Shown here piece by piece: positions 1 through 7,095 of a stretch of 64,000 nucleotides of DNA. This DNA is from Alicyclobacillaceae bacterium I2511 (GTDB taxonomy: Bacteria; Bacillota; Bacilli; Alicyclobacillales; Alicyclobacillaceae): positions 1 to 64,000 of the forward strand of contig QXHL01000010.1 in NCBI GenBank assembly GCA_003584005.1, given 5' to 3'. The notes under the pieces were generated by a model. The model was not told the origin of the DNA and did not search any database. It saw only the letters and a list, made by a program, of their open reading frames with translations. Position numbers and translations under genes: made by a program. Numbering within the stretch: position 1 is the first letter of the stretch; each line of letters starts with the position of its first letter.

Positions 1-2
1 AG

Positions 3-359
3 AAGCACAAGAAAAAGTTATCCGAGCGGGTCCACGCTTGCGACTGTGGTGTGGTGATGCAACGAGACTTGTTCAGTGGCTATCTGGCAAAACATGTACA
101 AGAAGGACGCCTGCAAGTCGCTGATGCGAACGAGCATTGGCAGGGTGCGGAACCGCTCCTGCGGACGGCTTGGCAACAGGCGTACAATCCACCTGCGAGT
201 AGGCGACAAGGGCCTTTCAGGACCTTGCCGTCCTCCTTCGGAACTTTTCGGAGTCAGAGCGGGTCGTCCGAAAAAGAGAGTCTGCCCAAACATGAGGCGC
301 AGGATGTTGTAGCAACGGTGCAAGCCAGCGCGAGAGCCTGCGAGAGTGCAAAGGTATAG
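3..359 (+). CDS. tnpB: C-terminal part of a TnpB-family (IS605/IS607-type) RNA-guided nuclease
   Basis: The frame is open from the window edge to a TAG at 357-359, so the 5' part lies outside. It begins with the end of a zinc-ribbon-like segment: LSERVHACDCGVVMQRD at about residues 6-22 carries the Cys-x-Cys pair and the RD step that close the RuvC/zinc-finger region of TnpB proteins. The tail with AYLAKHV-like and GAEPLLRTAW-like stretches matches my memory of a subgroup of putative transposases with extended C termini. TnpB proteins are RNA-guided DNA nucleases carried by IS200/IS605 and IS607 elements. The element's right-end hairpin follows directly. The family call is from motif recognition; completeness of the N terminus cannot be judged. 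Confidence 0.6.
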   Translation, partial: KHKKKLSERVHACDCGVVMQRDLFSGYLAKHVQEGRLQVADANEHWQGAEPLLRTAWQQAYNPPASRRQGPFRTLPSSFGTFRSQSGSSEKESLPKHEAQDVVATVQASARACESAKV

Positions 360-402
360 GCTTTTAGAACCCCCTGGATTTATCCCCATGGGGAGGTTCA
401 GG
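360..402 (+). mobile_element. Right end of the TnpB insertion sequence (hairpin, likely 3' end of its guide RNA)
   Basis: Just after the tnpB stop, GAACCCCC near 367 and GGGGAGGTTC ending at 399 form a hairpin with a nested CCCCATGGGG. A 'GAACCCC...GGGGAGGTTCA' right end is typical of IS605/IS1341-type elements, where it doubles as the scaffold end of the omega RNA. The sequence after about 402 would then act as guide and is host coding sequence (hydroxyacyl-CoA dehydrogenase). The exact boundary is an inference. Confidence 0.55.
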
Positions 403-403
403 T

Positions 404-561
404 TAGCCAAAGCGCAGACGGGCCATCCAGCGTTTGAACAATTGGCCAAACTATTGAAAACGAAGTACATTGACCAAGGCAAACTCGGACGAGAAACCGG
501 AGCAGGATTTTACACTTATCCCCATCCTCATTATATGAATCCCGATTTCCTAAAAGGTTAA
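404..561 (+). pseudogene. 3' remnant of a 3-hydroxyacyl-CoA dehydrogenase gene, cut by the insertion sequence
   Basis: About 50 codons ending at the TAA at 559-561 encode a C terminus with YIDQGKLGRETGAGFYTYP and then PDFLKG. This is the characteristic end of 3-hydroxyacyl/3-hydroxybutyryl-CoA dehydrogenases (helical C-terminal domain, G-x-G-FY-YP motif). The upstream codons are insertion-sequence DNA, so the Rossmann domain and catalytic His are missing here. The rest of the gene may lie beyond the element outside the window. No ribosome binding site precedes it. It was presumably a beta-oxidation or PHB/butyryl pathway enzyme before the insertion. Confidence 0.6.
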
Positions 562-714
562 TGCACATGTTGGCTTCGCCGACTGTTGAAAGAGTGGCCG
601 CCGCCCGTCGGCACTGACGACCACTTTAAATCTTGCTCGTTCAAAATATCCTATTCGTTCCAAGCCGATGATTAAGTCTAAAAAAACTCGCTTCTTGTGG
701 GGCCAATTATTTGA
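562..714. other. Short intergenic region
   Basis: This lies between the dehydrogenase remnant and the convergent secreted-protein gene. I see no gene and no convincing terminator in it. Confidence 0.5.
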
Positions 715-2415
715 CTATTTCGCTGCTTGCACAATTTGTTCCAGTCTTTGATTGCTTGGATAGTCTGTTGCCGGTTGACTGAGGCCGATTTTGGCAAATT
801 TCAGGGCGAGTGGCTTAATCCCTGCGTCTAGTGCGGATTCAGCCACTCCATAGGCCACCATTTTGGGTGGATTTGCTGGACTTTGACCGGCTAGGAGGTT
901 TTGCTTGTACAGGTGCACATAATATGGCAAAACAAAGTTTTGGAAGTATTTCGGGAAATCTGCGTTCGCTACCGGAACCATTTTGGCCGTACTTTTACTC
1001 CAATGGTACATTGAAATATCATACAGGGGCCCCGTATCCTCTACCCACAGTGCCACTTGTTTGCCAGCACCCGGATTCCCAATAAAATTACCCACATCCG
1101 CAAAACCGTAGGTGTTGAGAATGGGGGTCCACTTCCCATTTTCCACGTGGAGCACGAGGACATGGTTCGCCATGGCACTCACAGACGCTTGTAAAACAAT
1201 GTCATTTTGTCCGTTTCCCGTGACATCTCCCGCGTTCAACTCTTTTAAAGTCATCCCCAGGTTGGGCTGGTTCCAGACTTCTTTCATTGTTCCTGCGAAA
1301 CCGGACGCCACCATTACCCCTACCTGTGAGGGGGTTGTTCCCGTATCGGCGTTACGATACGCCATTACATAGGCCGGTTGCATCAGTCCTGTGCCGCGCA
1401 CGCGTAGAATTGTTTCTTGTCCCCCTGGCAGTGAAACCGGGGTCGATCCAATCGGCAGCAGCCGCAACAGCTCACTTTTCACCGCACTTTGGATGTCGGT
1501 GGATGTGATGGAGCCAGTGTAGCTCACGGCTAACTTCGGCACCAACGTGCCAATTGGCAGGAAGCCCGATGTGTGCATCGCGTTGTCCGCCCAGTGATAG
1601 GTAAGAGTGACCGGCGCGAGGGATGGGTTTGAGAGCGGATCGGCTGGGGTGTAGTTGGCATACGTAATGGCCAAAGTGTTAGCGCCCCGCTTTACCATTT
1701 TTTGAACCTCGGTTACCTCGCCAGGTTTCCCGGTCCATCCCACTAAGTCATTGTTGTGGAAGAAGTAGACTACTTGTCCATACCCGTCTGCCGTCGGATA
1801 TCGTGTTCCGACCACGGCGGTGAAAGTCCCACCCTCCCCATCGCTGACCGTCAAAGGGGAACCGGTCAAAGCAAAGCGCATCTCGGTACCCAATTCGACG
1901 GTGCAGCACATCACATGTTCCATGCGAGCGGTGGACGGTCCCGGAGATGCGGTGGAAAGAAGGGTCCAGCTACGCCCATTCCAGATTGAATTGACACCCA
2001 CCTGTTTAAGCGCCTGCATGACATACCAGATGGGAATATATTGGGGCAATCCGTCCACAATCGGAACATTCGCTATGCGATAAGGTCCTACGAGAATATC
2101 GATAGAACCCTGTGATGGTCTATCCACTATATTGCCCATGTTGAGATTGTCTATCATAAAGTCCTGCTGTTCGAAGCGTGCGGAGATGCCAAGGTTTCGT
2201 AGGCTTTGGAGCACAGTGTTGAGCGGTAAATAGGTTGTGCCTCCGCGAACAAAGCCCTGTGTGTGCAAAAACCCGCGCCCATGATACGAAATTTGAACCG
2301 ACTTCATGGGCAACGTTGGCGTGGTGGCAGCACCCGCTGTACCCATGCCGCCGAGTGCCCACAGGGCCAAAATAGCAGAAGAGAAAAGGGAACCTTGGTA
2401 AGCTTTCATCAGCAA
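715..2415 (-). CDS. Secreted protein with copper-amine-oxidase-N-like stalk domain, function unknown
   Basis: This 566-residue protein starts at TTG 2415 (GGAG 7 bases upstream); ATG 2409 is an alternative. Residues 1-30 form a signal peptide: a Lys, then a hydrophobic stretch, then AGAA. Residues ~37-110 (MKSVQISYHGRGFLHTQGFV...YLPLNTVLQSL...) resemble the copper amine oxidase N-terminal-like domain common in cell-surface proteins of Bacillota. A similar stretch on the theme IPIWYVMQAL follows near 125. The last ~250 residues include a GDVTGNGQNDIVLQ segment like FG-GAP/VCBS repeats, which suggests an extracellular beta-rich protein. I do not recognise a catalytic site. It stands alone and runs divergently from the next small genes. 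Confidence 0.65.
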   Translation of the reverse strand: MLMKAYQGSLFSSAILALWALGGMGTAGAATTPTLPMKSVQISYHGRGFLHTQGFVRGGTTYLPLNTVLQSLRNLGISARFEQQDFMIDNLNMGNIVDRPSQGSIDILVGPYRIANVPIVDGLPQYIPIWYVMQALKQVGVNSIWNGRSWTLLSTASPGPSTARMEHVMCCTVELGTEMRFALTGSPLTVSDGEGGTFTAVVGTRYPTADGYGQVVYFFHNNDLVGWTGKPGEVTEVQKMVKRGANTLAITYANYTPADPLSNPSLAPVTLTYHWADNAMHTSGFLPIGTLVPKLAVSYTGSITSTDIQSAVKSELLRLLPIGSTPVSLPGGQETILRVRGTGLMQPAYVMAYRNADTGTTPSQVGVMVASGFAGTMKEVWNQPNLGMTLKELNAGDVTGNGQNDIVLQASVSAMANHVLVLHVENGKWTPILNTYGFADVGNFIGNPGAGKQVALWVEDTGPLYDISMYHWSKSTAKMVPVANADFPKYFQNFVLPYYVHLYKQNLLAGQSPANPPKMVAYGVAESALDAGIKPLALKFAKIGLSQPATDYPSNQRLEQIVQAAK

Positions 2416-2580
2416 ACATCCACTCCTATTCCCATCATTATAATTCTATCGTTATTAAGACGTTTTCCGAGCTGAATTTGTTTCATCCGTTTTTTTAAAA
2501 GGACTTGATGAAGCGAACTTTTTTTACTGAGCCCCGCGACGAATGCAAGTTAGGTCCATCCGGTAAACGCAGCATAATAA

Positions 2581-2618
2581 AATAGACGCTCGACGTTGGC
2601 AAATGTCGAGTGTCTATT
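2581..2618. promoter_or_regulatory. Perfect-looking 14 bp inverted repeat in a divergent intergenic region
   Basis: Arms at 2581-2594 and 2605-2618 (AATAGACGCTCGAC against GTCGAGTGTCTATT, one G.T pair) enclose a 10 nt loop. It lies between the starts of two divergent genes. There is no T-run, so an operator or an mRNA leader structure of the downstream small gene is more likely than a terminator. Confidence 0.4.
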
Positions 2619-2667
2619 AAAATGGATAGGAGAAGAAAACATTAATTTATAGTGGGAGGAATAAGAA

Positions 2668-2844
2668 TTGCTGCATCCCGAAATTATGGAATGGTATCGC
2701 CCACACGAATGGTTTCATGTGAGAAAATGGAATAAAACATCCTCACTGGACACTGAAGATGTTATAAAAGAACTTAAAACAGTACAATACAAAATTATTG
2801 AAGCTTCTGAACAGCAGTTCTCTATGAAGAGTGGTTACCTATGA
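2668..2844 (+). CDS. Small hypothetical protein (58 aa)
   Basis: TTG at 2668 is preceded by GGGAGG at 8-base spacing, a strong ribosome binding site. The product begins MLHPEIMEWYRPHEWFHV and ends KSGYL; it is rich in Trp, Glu and Lys, with no signal peptide or membrane segment. The gene is noticeably more AT-rich than its surroundings, which hints at recent acquisition. Its TGA at 2842-2844 overlaps an ATG at 2841 (ATGA), as in translationally coupled pairs. I recognise no family. Confidence 0.55.
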   Translation: MLHPEIMEWYRPHEWFHVRKWNKTSSLDTEDVIKELKTVQYKIIEASEQQFSMKSGYL

Positions 2845-2969
2845 AGAAAGAAACGTTGAAATAAAAAAAGTGGGTAGAAATCATTCGTTCCAAGCCTCTC
2901 GATTCCCCATCTTTACGCAATTTAAGTGCAGAAATTGGGCTGGCTGGCGAGGAGTTGAAGCACGTGTGA
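2841..2969 (+). pseudogene. Small gene interrupted by an in-frame TAA at codon 8
   Basis: The ATG at 2841 overlaps the preceding stop. It reads MKKETLK, then TAA, and continues in the same frame as KKWVEIIRSKPLDSPSLRN and on to ELKHV, ending at TGA 2967-2969. The protein-like downstream part has no start codon with a ribosome binding site of its own. So this looks like a 42-codon partner gene with a nonsense mutation, stop readthrough, or a sequencing error. Repeat A copy 1 begins 38 bp further on. Confidence 0.4.
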
Positions 2970-3006
2970 TGGATTTTCATAAGACACTCTCCTCCTATTG
3001 TTGCAT

Positions 3007-3275
3007 GGGGAGGCCTCCCTTAGTGAAAGGAGAACCGATTTTTTCGGTTCTGGAAATAAGGGTCCGCCAGTCGCTAAATCATCAAATATTGGGGGATGAA
3101 CCGCAAATAAGGGCGTGAAAGTCGTCTATTGCACGTTTTTCCGCTGCTTTTCATCGAATTTGCTGAAATAAGGGCCTGGCGAACGCTTATTTATGCGAAA
3201 AGTGGCTTGAAAAGGCCCATAAGCGACCTGGGGTCCCTTATTTGATACCGGCGAATCCGTTCCTAAGAAAATCCT
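3007..3275 (-). repeat. Dispersed repeat family A, copy 1
   Basis: This copy is inverted relative to copies 2-4 (16048, 22764, 38851). Conserved blocks include the CAGTCGCTAAATCATCAAAT segment, AAATAAGGGCGTGAAAGTCG and AAATAAGGGCCTGGCGAACG. Internal inverted repeats pair AAATAAGGG-type arms with CCCTTATTT-type arms. All four copies lie between genes. Confidence 0.85.
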
Positions 3276-3583
3276 TGCAGTTCGAACGACCGTCGATGGA
3301 CAGCCGGAGGATTCGGAGACGAGCGTTTTTCCTAAGTGGGAGGTGAAATTGATTTCTCACCTGTCGCCTGTAAATCTGCACAACTGTCATCTGCAATCCG
3401 CACAACTTACCCCTACCTGAGCTGCCGTGGGATAGCCGCGCGACAGCTTCTTGATACTTAAGGGGGTATATCATGTGGACTTAAATTTCGGTACAATCTT
3501 AAACGTACTACGGTTTGTTTGTCTACGGCAATTACCGTGTATGACAAAGTGACTTCACCACCACAAAAGCGGGAGGGAATCTA
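3276..3583. other. Intergenic leader region of the alcohol dehydrogenase
   Basis: No gene is supported here; a 78-codon minus-strand frame lacks a ribosome binding site. A hairpin AGGTGA/TCACCT lies near 3340-3362. TACAAT at 3492-3497 could be a -10 box but has no good -35. A short dyad ACGG/CCGT sits near 3524. Confidence 0.4.
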
Positions 3584-4624
3584 ATGAAAGCGCTCGTCTA
3601 CAAAGGGCCAGGGAACAAGGTGTGGACGGACAAGCCCAAGCCGGAATTGCAAAAACCCACAGACGCCATCATTCGCATCAGTAAAACCACCATTTGCGGA
3701 ACAGACTTACACATTCTCAAAGGGGATGTACCCGAAGTGGTGGATGGCAGAATTTTGGGCCACGAGGGTGTTGGGATTGTCGAAGCAGTGGGCAATGGTG
3801 TGCAGCAATTTCATGTGGGGGATAGGGTGCTGATTTCTTGCATCACTTCTTGTGGCAAGTGTGAGTCCTGCAAAAAGGGCATGTACTCCCACTGTGAGGA
3901 CGGGGGCTGGATTTTGGGCCATCTCATTGATGGCACCCAGGCAGAATATGTTCGCATTCCCTATGCGGACAACAGCTTGTATCCCTTGCCTGCGGGGGTG
4001 GATGAGGAAGCCCTGGTGATGTTAAGCGACATTCTTCCCACAGGCTTTGAAATTGGGGTACTGAAGGGCAATGTGCAACCGGGTAGCACCGTGGCCATTG
4101 TGGGCGCAGGTCCAGTGGGATTGGCAGCCTTGCTGACGGCGCAATTCTTCTCCCCGGCAGAAATCATCATGATTGATTTAGACGACAATCGTTTGGAAGT
4201 CGCCCGCAAGTTTGGCGCCACACAAACCGTTAATAGCGCCGACGGCAAGGCGGCAGAGCAGGTGCTGGGACTGACGAATCAACAGGGCGTGGATGTAGCC
4301 ATTGAAGCTGTGGGGATTTCACCTACCTTCGCCATTTGTCAGGATATTGTTAAGGCAGGTGGACATATTGCCAATGTGGGTGTGCATGGCAAGAGTGTGG
4401 AACTGCACCTGGAAAAACTGTGGACACACAATATTACCCTGACCACCGGATTGGTGGATACCAATTCTACTCCCATGCTTCTGAAAACGGTGACCTCCGG
4501 GAAGTTGGAGCCTAATAAACTCATCACCCATCGGTTTGATTTAGCCGATGTCCTCAAAGCGTATGAGGTTTTTGGCAATGCAGCCAAAGAAAATGCGTTG
4601 AAAGTCATCCTCAGCCAGGGTTGA
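3584..4624 (+). CDS. Zinc-dependent alcohol dehydrogenase, medium-chain family
   Basis: The 346-residue length is usual for the family. It oxidises alcohols or reduces aldehydes/ketones with NAD(P)H in the cytoplasm. Catalytic zinc ligands are visible as Cys38 (CGTDLH) and His60-Glu61 (GHEGVG). The structural zinc site is Cys90, Cys93, Cys96 and Cys104. The nucleotide-binding motif GAGPVG follows near residue 170, with an acidic residue (MIDLDDNR) at the end of the second strand, which favours NAD over NADP. It resembles the bacterial ADH/isopropanol-dehydrogenase-like branch. ATG 3584 has GGGAGG 7 bases upstream. It appears monocistronic; substrate is not predictable. Confidence 0.9.
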   Translation: MKALVYKGPGNKVWTDKPKPELQKPTDAIIRISKTTICGTDLHILKGDVPEVVDGRILGHEGVGIVEAVGNGVQQFHVGDRVLISCITSCGKCESCKKGMYSHCEDGGWILGHLIDGTQAEYVRIPYADNSLYPLPAGVDEEALVMLSDILPTGFEIGVLKGNVQPGSTVAIVGAGPVGLAALLTAQFFSPAEIIMIDLDDNRLEVARKFGATQTVNSADGKAAEQVLGLTNQQGVDVAIEAVGISPTFAICQDIVKAGGHIANVGVHGKSVELHLEKLWTHNITLTTGLVDTNSTPMLLKTVTSGKLEPNKLITHRFDLADVLKAYEVFGNAAKENALKVILSQG

Positions 4625-5033
4625 TTCCCTGCTTGGCGAAGGAACTCCCCACGCGACACTTGCCGCCGATGGGGGGCTCCTTTGAGTGTATGTATAGATG
4701 GCTAGGGAATGCAAGCCACCACAGCCACCATCCGCCAGCCCAAGCTCCCCAGCCGGGATATCCCCATCCAGGTCTCCCGTAACCGGGCCTAACAGCACCG
4801 CCGCCATATCCAGGATATCCCCATCCTGCCAATGCCAAGTCCAATCGCTGCTCGTCGTTAAGGGCTGGGTTTACCCCTTGATGGGAGGCTAGTCCGGGTG
4901 CATATTGACGGGGCACGCGGACTAATACTGCACGCGGATTGACCGCAGAAATGATACCTTGGTGTACGCCCCAGGGTGTGCGAAACTGCACCCAACTGCC
5001 TACATGCTTTTGACATTCTACATAGGTTGCCAT
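4611..5033 (-). CDS. Gly/Trp/Tyr-rich protein, possibly a spore or surface protein
   Basis: Start ATG 5033 is chosen for its AAGGAGG ribosome binding site; the frame extends further upstream without one. The 140-residue product has an N-terminal half with MATYVECQKHVGSWVQFRT and PRAVLVRVPRQYAPGLA, resembling a small beta-barrel. It is followed by a low-complexity segment of repeated GYPGYGG/GRPGWGYPGWG units ending in a run of Trp. Small proteins of this build are common in spore-forming Bacillota and may be coat-associated. The last codons overlap the convergent alcohol dehydrogenase by 14 bp, so the true C terminus is uncertain. Confidence 0.6.
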   Translation of the reverse strand: MATYVECQKHVGSWVQFRTPWGVHQGIISAVNPRAVLVRVPRQYAPGLASHQGVNPALNDEQRLDLALAGWGYPGYGGGAVRPGYGRPGWGYPGWGAWAGGWWLWWLAFPSHLYIHSKEPPIGGKCRVGSSFAKQGINPG

Positions 5034-5189
5034 ATCTGTCCTCCTTTTCCCTATAAAAAAGTCGACAGGAGCAGCGTGGCTCTGTGGAGGAGGGACCCCG
5101 CTGCTCAAGTGTGGCAGGACTCGGAGATGACTTTCGCGCGGACTGAAAGTTTCCGGTCTGGTGGAACGTAGGCTCCGAGATGCCGTAAT

Positions 5190-5297
5190 TTAGTTGACTG
5201 CTGCTCCAGAGTAACCAGGTACCAACAGGAAGAACAGAACAAAAATAATTAGAAACACGACCGCCCAACGAGTGTATCCTCCAAAGGTTCCATACAT
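5190..5297 (-). CDS. Tiny membrane protein (35 aa), YjcZ-like
   Basis: ATG 5297 follows AAAGGAGG at good spacing. The peptide begins MYGTFGGYTRWAVVFLIIF and ends in a Leu/Phe run and VPGYSGAAVN. A Gly/Tyr head followed by one hydrophobic helix is the design of YjcZ-family sporulation proteins. It lies just upstream of the Gly/Trp-rich gene on the same strand, consistent with co-expression during sporulation. Family membership is inferred from the pattern alone. Confidence 0.55.
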   Translation of the reverse strand: MYGTFGGYTRWAVVFLIIFVLFFLLVPGYSGAAVN

Positions 5298-5399
5298 CAG
5301 CAACTTCCTCCTTTCAAACTCCAGCGATGTTACAGTGTACTCGCGATGAAAAGGGCCTGGCGACGATACATGCCCCAGGGGATTGGCCCTTTAAGAGGC

Positions 5400-5544
5400 T
5401 GTCCAAAAAGGGGTCAGAACTCCCCGACGCATTGCCGCGTCGTCGCCCCAAATGCTCCTTCACGTACCGAAAACGTACGCTCAGTGCGCATTTGGGGCTG
5501 GTTTCCTCGCACCGCTTGGGTCTGACCAGACCCCTTTTTGGACA
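5400..5544 (+). repeat. Hairpin repeat family B, full copy 1 (145 bp)
   Basis: A perfect 16 bp terminal inverted repeat, TGTCCAAAAAGGGGTC at 5400-5415 and its complement at 5529-5544, bounds the element. Inside, CCCCAAATGC and GCATTTGGGG form a second stem around a GTAC/GTAC tip, so the unit can fold into one long hairpin. A copy of the same length in inverse orientation lies at 37273-37417. It has no coding capacity and resembles a MITE. A further stem, AAAGGGCC/GGCCCTTT, lies just outside at about 5350-5390. Confidence 0.85.
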
Positions 5545-5688
5545 CACACTAAGAGCTCGTTTTATACGTACTTTAAAGGTTGGCCGATGGCGTGTGCGAA
5601 TGCAGCGAATGCAAAGCGGATTCAAAAGGGACGCAGAAAACTCAAAGGATTGCATCAAAACTTGGACCGTGATACGTTAATTATAAGC

Positions 5689-5712
5689 GACAATCAGACG
5701 AGTCGGATTGTC
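5689..5712. promoter_or_regulatory. 24 bp near-perfect palindrome, likely operator of the ketosynthase cluster
   Basis: GACAATC-A-GAC at 5689-5699 and GTC-G-GATTGTC at 5702-5712 form an 11 bp dyad with a 2 bp centre and one mismatched pair. It sits 12-39 bp before the possible starts of the ketosynthase, just after a TATAAG-like sequence. Size and position fit a TetR- or GntR-type dimer site. No such regulator is encoded next to it. Confidence 0.5.
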
Positions 5713-5750
5713 CACAAGGATGGGTGTGGTTTAGACAGGGGGCCCTCGGA

Positions 5751-6983
5751 TTGACTCAGAAATTAAATCGCGTGGTTGTGACAGGCGTGGGTGTGGTGAG
5801 TCCTTTTGGCTGTGGAGCTTCTGTGTTGTGGGAAGGGTTGCTATTTCATCCCCCTCGCGTAAAACGAATTTCTTTGTTCAATCCGTCGGAGTCCCCAGTG
5901 CAAGTGGCGGCTGAGGTGCCGGAGTTTCAGCCGCTTGATTACATGGATGCGAAATCAGCCAAACGCAGTCTGCGCTTCACACAGTTTGCGGTGGCTGCAG
6001 CAAGGGAGGCCTTGCAAGACAGTGGCGTTGGAGCCCAGGTGGCGGCAACCACAGGGGTGTTCATCGGGACCACGGGGGGGCTGTTTGCCGGCCAGGAAAA
6101 CTGGCATCGGTTAGAAAATCATGAATGGAACCGGGTGGATCCCCTTTTTGTCGCCAAGGCGGGTGCCCACATGGCGGCCGCCAGAGTGGGCAGTGTGTTG
6201 GGGTTGCGTGGGCCCAACAGTACGGTCAACAGTGCTTGCGCCAGTGGGCTGGATGCCCTTGGCCAGGCGTTTAATCTGTTGCGCTTGGGGCAAGCCCAAG
6301 TGATGCTGGCTGGTGGCACAGATTCTCTCATCACCCCGCTAGCCATTGCCACGCTGGCGAGGATTGGGGCGCTAACGAAAAGCCACAATGCGGACCCCGC
6401 CACTGCCTCGCGACCGTTCGATAGGGGCCGGGACGGCTTCGTCCTCGGGGAGGGGGCAGGCATCCTCACTTTAGAAACCCTTTCCCATGCCCAGGCACGG
6501 GGGGCCCGCATCTATGCGGAAGTGTTAGGAATCGGCGGCTCTTTTGATGCCACAGACGATACGGCCCCAGACGTAGAGGGTCAATACCTGGCCATGCGGC
6601 GGGCGTTGGAGGATGCAGGAGTGGAGGCGGAGGAAATCGATGGGGTCAAGGCCCATGGCACTTCCACTGTCCTCAATGATAAAACGGAGACCGTTGCCCT
6701 CAAACGATTACTGGGAAACCGGGCCTATCAGGTGCCCATCACAGCCCCCAAGTCCAAAATCGGCCATGCCGCCGCTGCCGCTGGTGCCATTGAGGCCGTG
6801 GCCGCAATTGGAATGTTGGTCCATCAAGCGATGGCGCCCACGGCCAATTTGACCCAGGCAGACCCGGAATGTGATCTCGATTATGTCCCCGGCAAAGCCC
6901 GCTTTATGCCCCTCCAAACGATGTTGCTCAATGCCTTCGGCTTAGGGGGGCAGAACTGGTCTTTGGTATTGCGCAAGGGATAG
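5751..6983 (+). CDS. Beta-ketoacyl-ACP synthase (FabF-like)
   Basis: I chose TTG 5751 (GGGGG 8 bases upstream), since the protein then starts MTQKLNRVVVTGVG as in FabF; GTG 5724 is an alternative. The Cys-His-His triad is intact: Cys163 in NSACASG, His302 in KAHGTST, His339 in SKIGHAAAAAG. It condenses malonyl-ACP with an acyl-ACP primer. At 410 residues it has normal length. Its location is unusual: not beside acpP/fabD/fabG, but at the head of a cluster with two acyl-activating enzymes, an enoyl reductase and an exporter. So it is probably a dedicated paralogue for a special acyl chain rather than the housekeeping enzyme. Confidence 0.85.
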   Translation: MTQKLNRVVVTGVGVVSPFGCGASVLWEGLLFHPPRVKRISLFNPSESPVQVAAEVPEFQPLDYMDAKSAKRSLRFTQFAVAAAREALQDSGVGAQVAATTGVFIGTTGGLFAGQENWHRLENHEWNRVDPLFVAKAGAHMAAARVGSVLGLRGPNSTVNSACASGLDALGQAFNLLRLGQAQVMLAGGTDSLITPLAIATLARIGALTKSHNADPATASRPFDRGRDGFVLGEGAGILTLETLSHAQARGARIYAEVLGIGGSFDATDDTAPDVEGQYLAMRRALEDAGVEAEEIDGVKAHGTSTVLNDKTETVALKRLLGNRAYQVPITAPKSKIGHAAAAAGAIEAVAAIGMLVHQAMAPTANLTQADPECDLDYVPGKARFMPLQTMLLNAFGLGGQNWSLVLRKG

Positions 6984-7009
6984 GGAGGGTGTGTCAATCC
7001 CCTGTGGAC

Positions 7010-7042
7010 CCAAAAATGGCCCAAAAATGGCCCAGAAATGGC
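7010..7042 (+). repeat. 11 bp tandem repeat (3 units) before the first ligase
   Basis: The unit CCAAAAATGGC occurs twice exactly and once as CCAGAAATGGC. Immediately downstream, GGTGCATGTCCGTGAT occurs twice with a 25 bp period (7066-7081 and 7091-7106), so the start region of the next gene has been duplicated. Only the second ATG (7096) is in frame. Confidence 0.8.
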
Positions 7043-7095
7043 CCGGCAGGATTGCCGGGAGATTAGGTGCATGTCCGTGATTGAAGAAGGGGTGC

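Noticed and set aside
2831-3118. A peptide with conserved wording (SLNHQI...) encoded in repeat A copies
   Set aside because: Similar frames occur in three copies only because the DNA is repeated; starts differ and none has a ribosome binding site.
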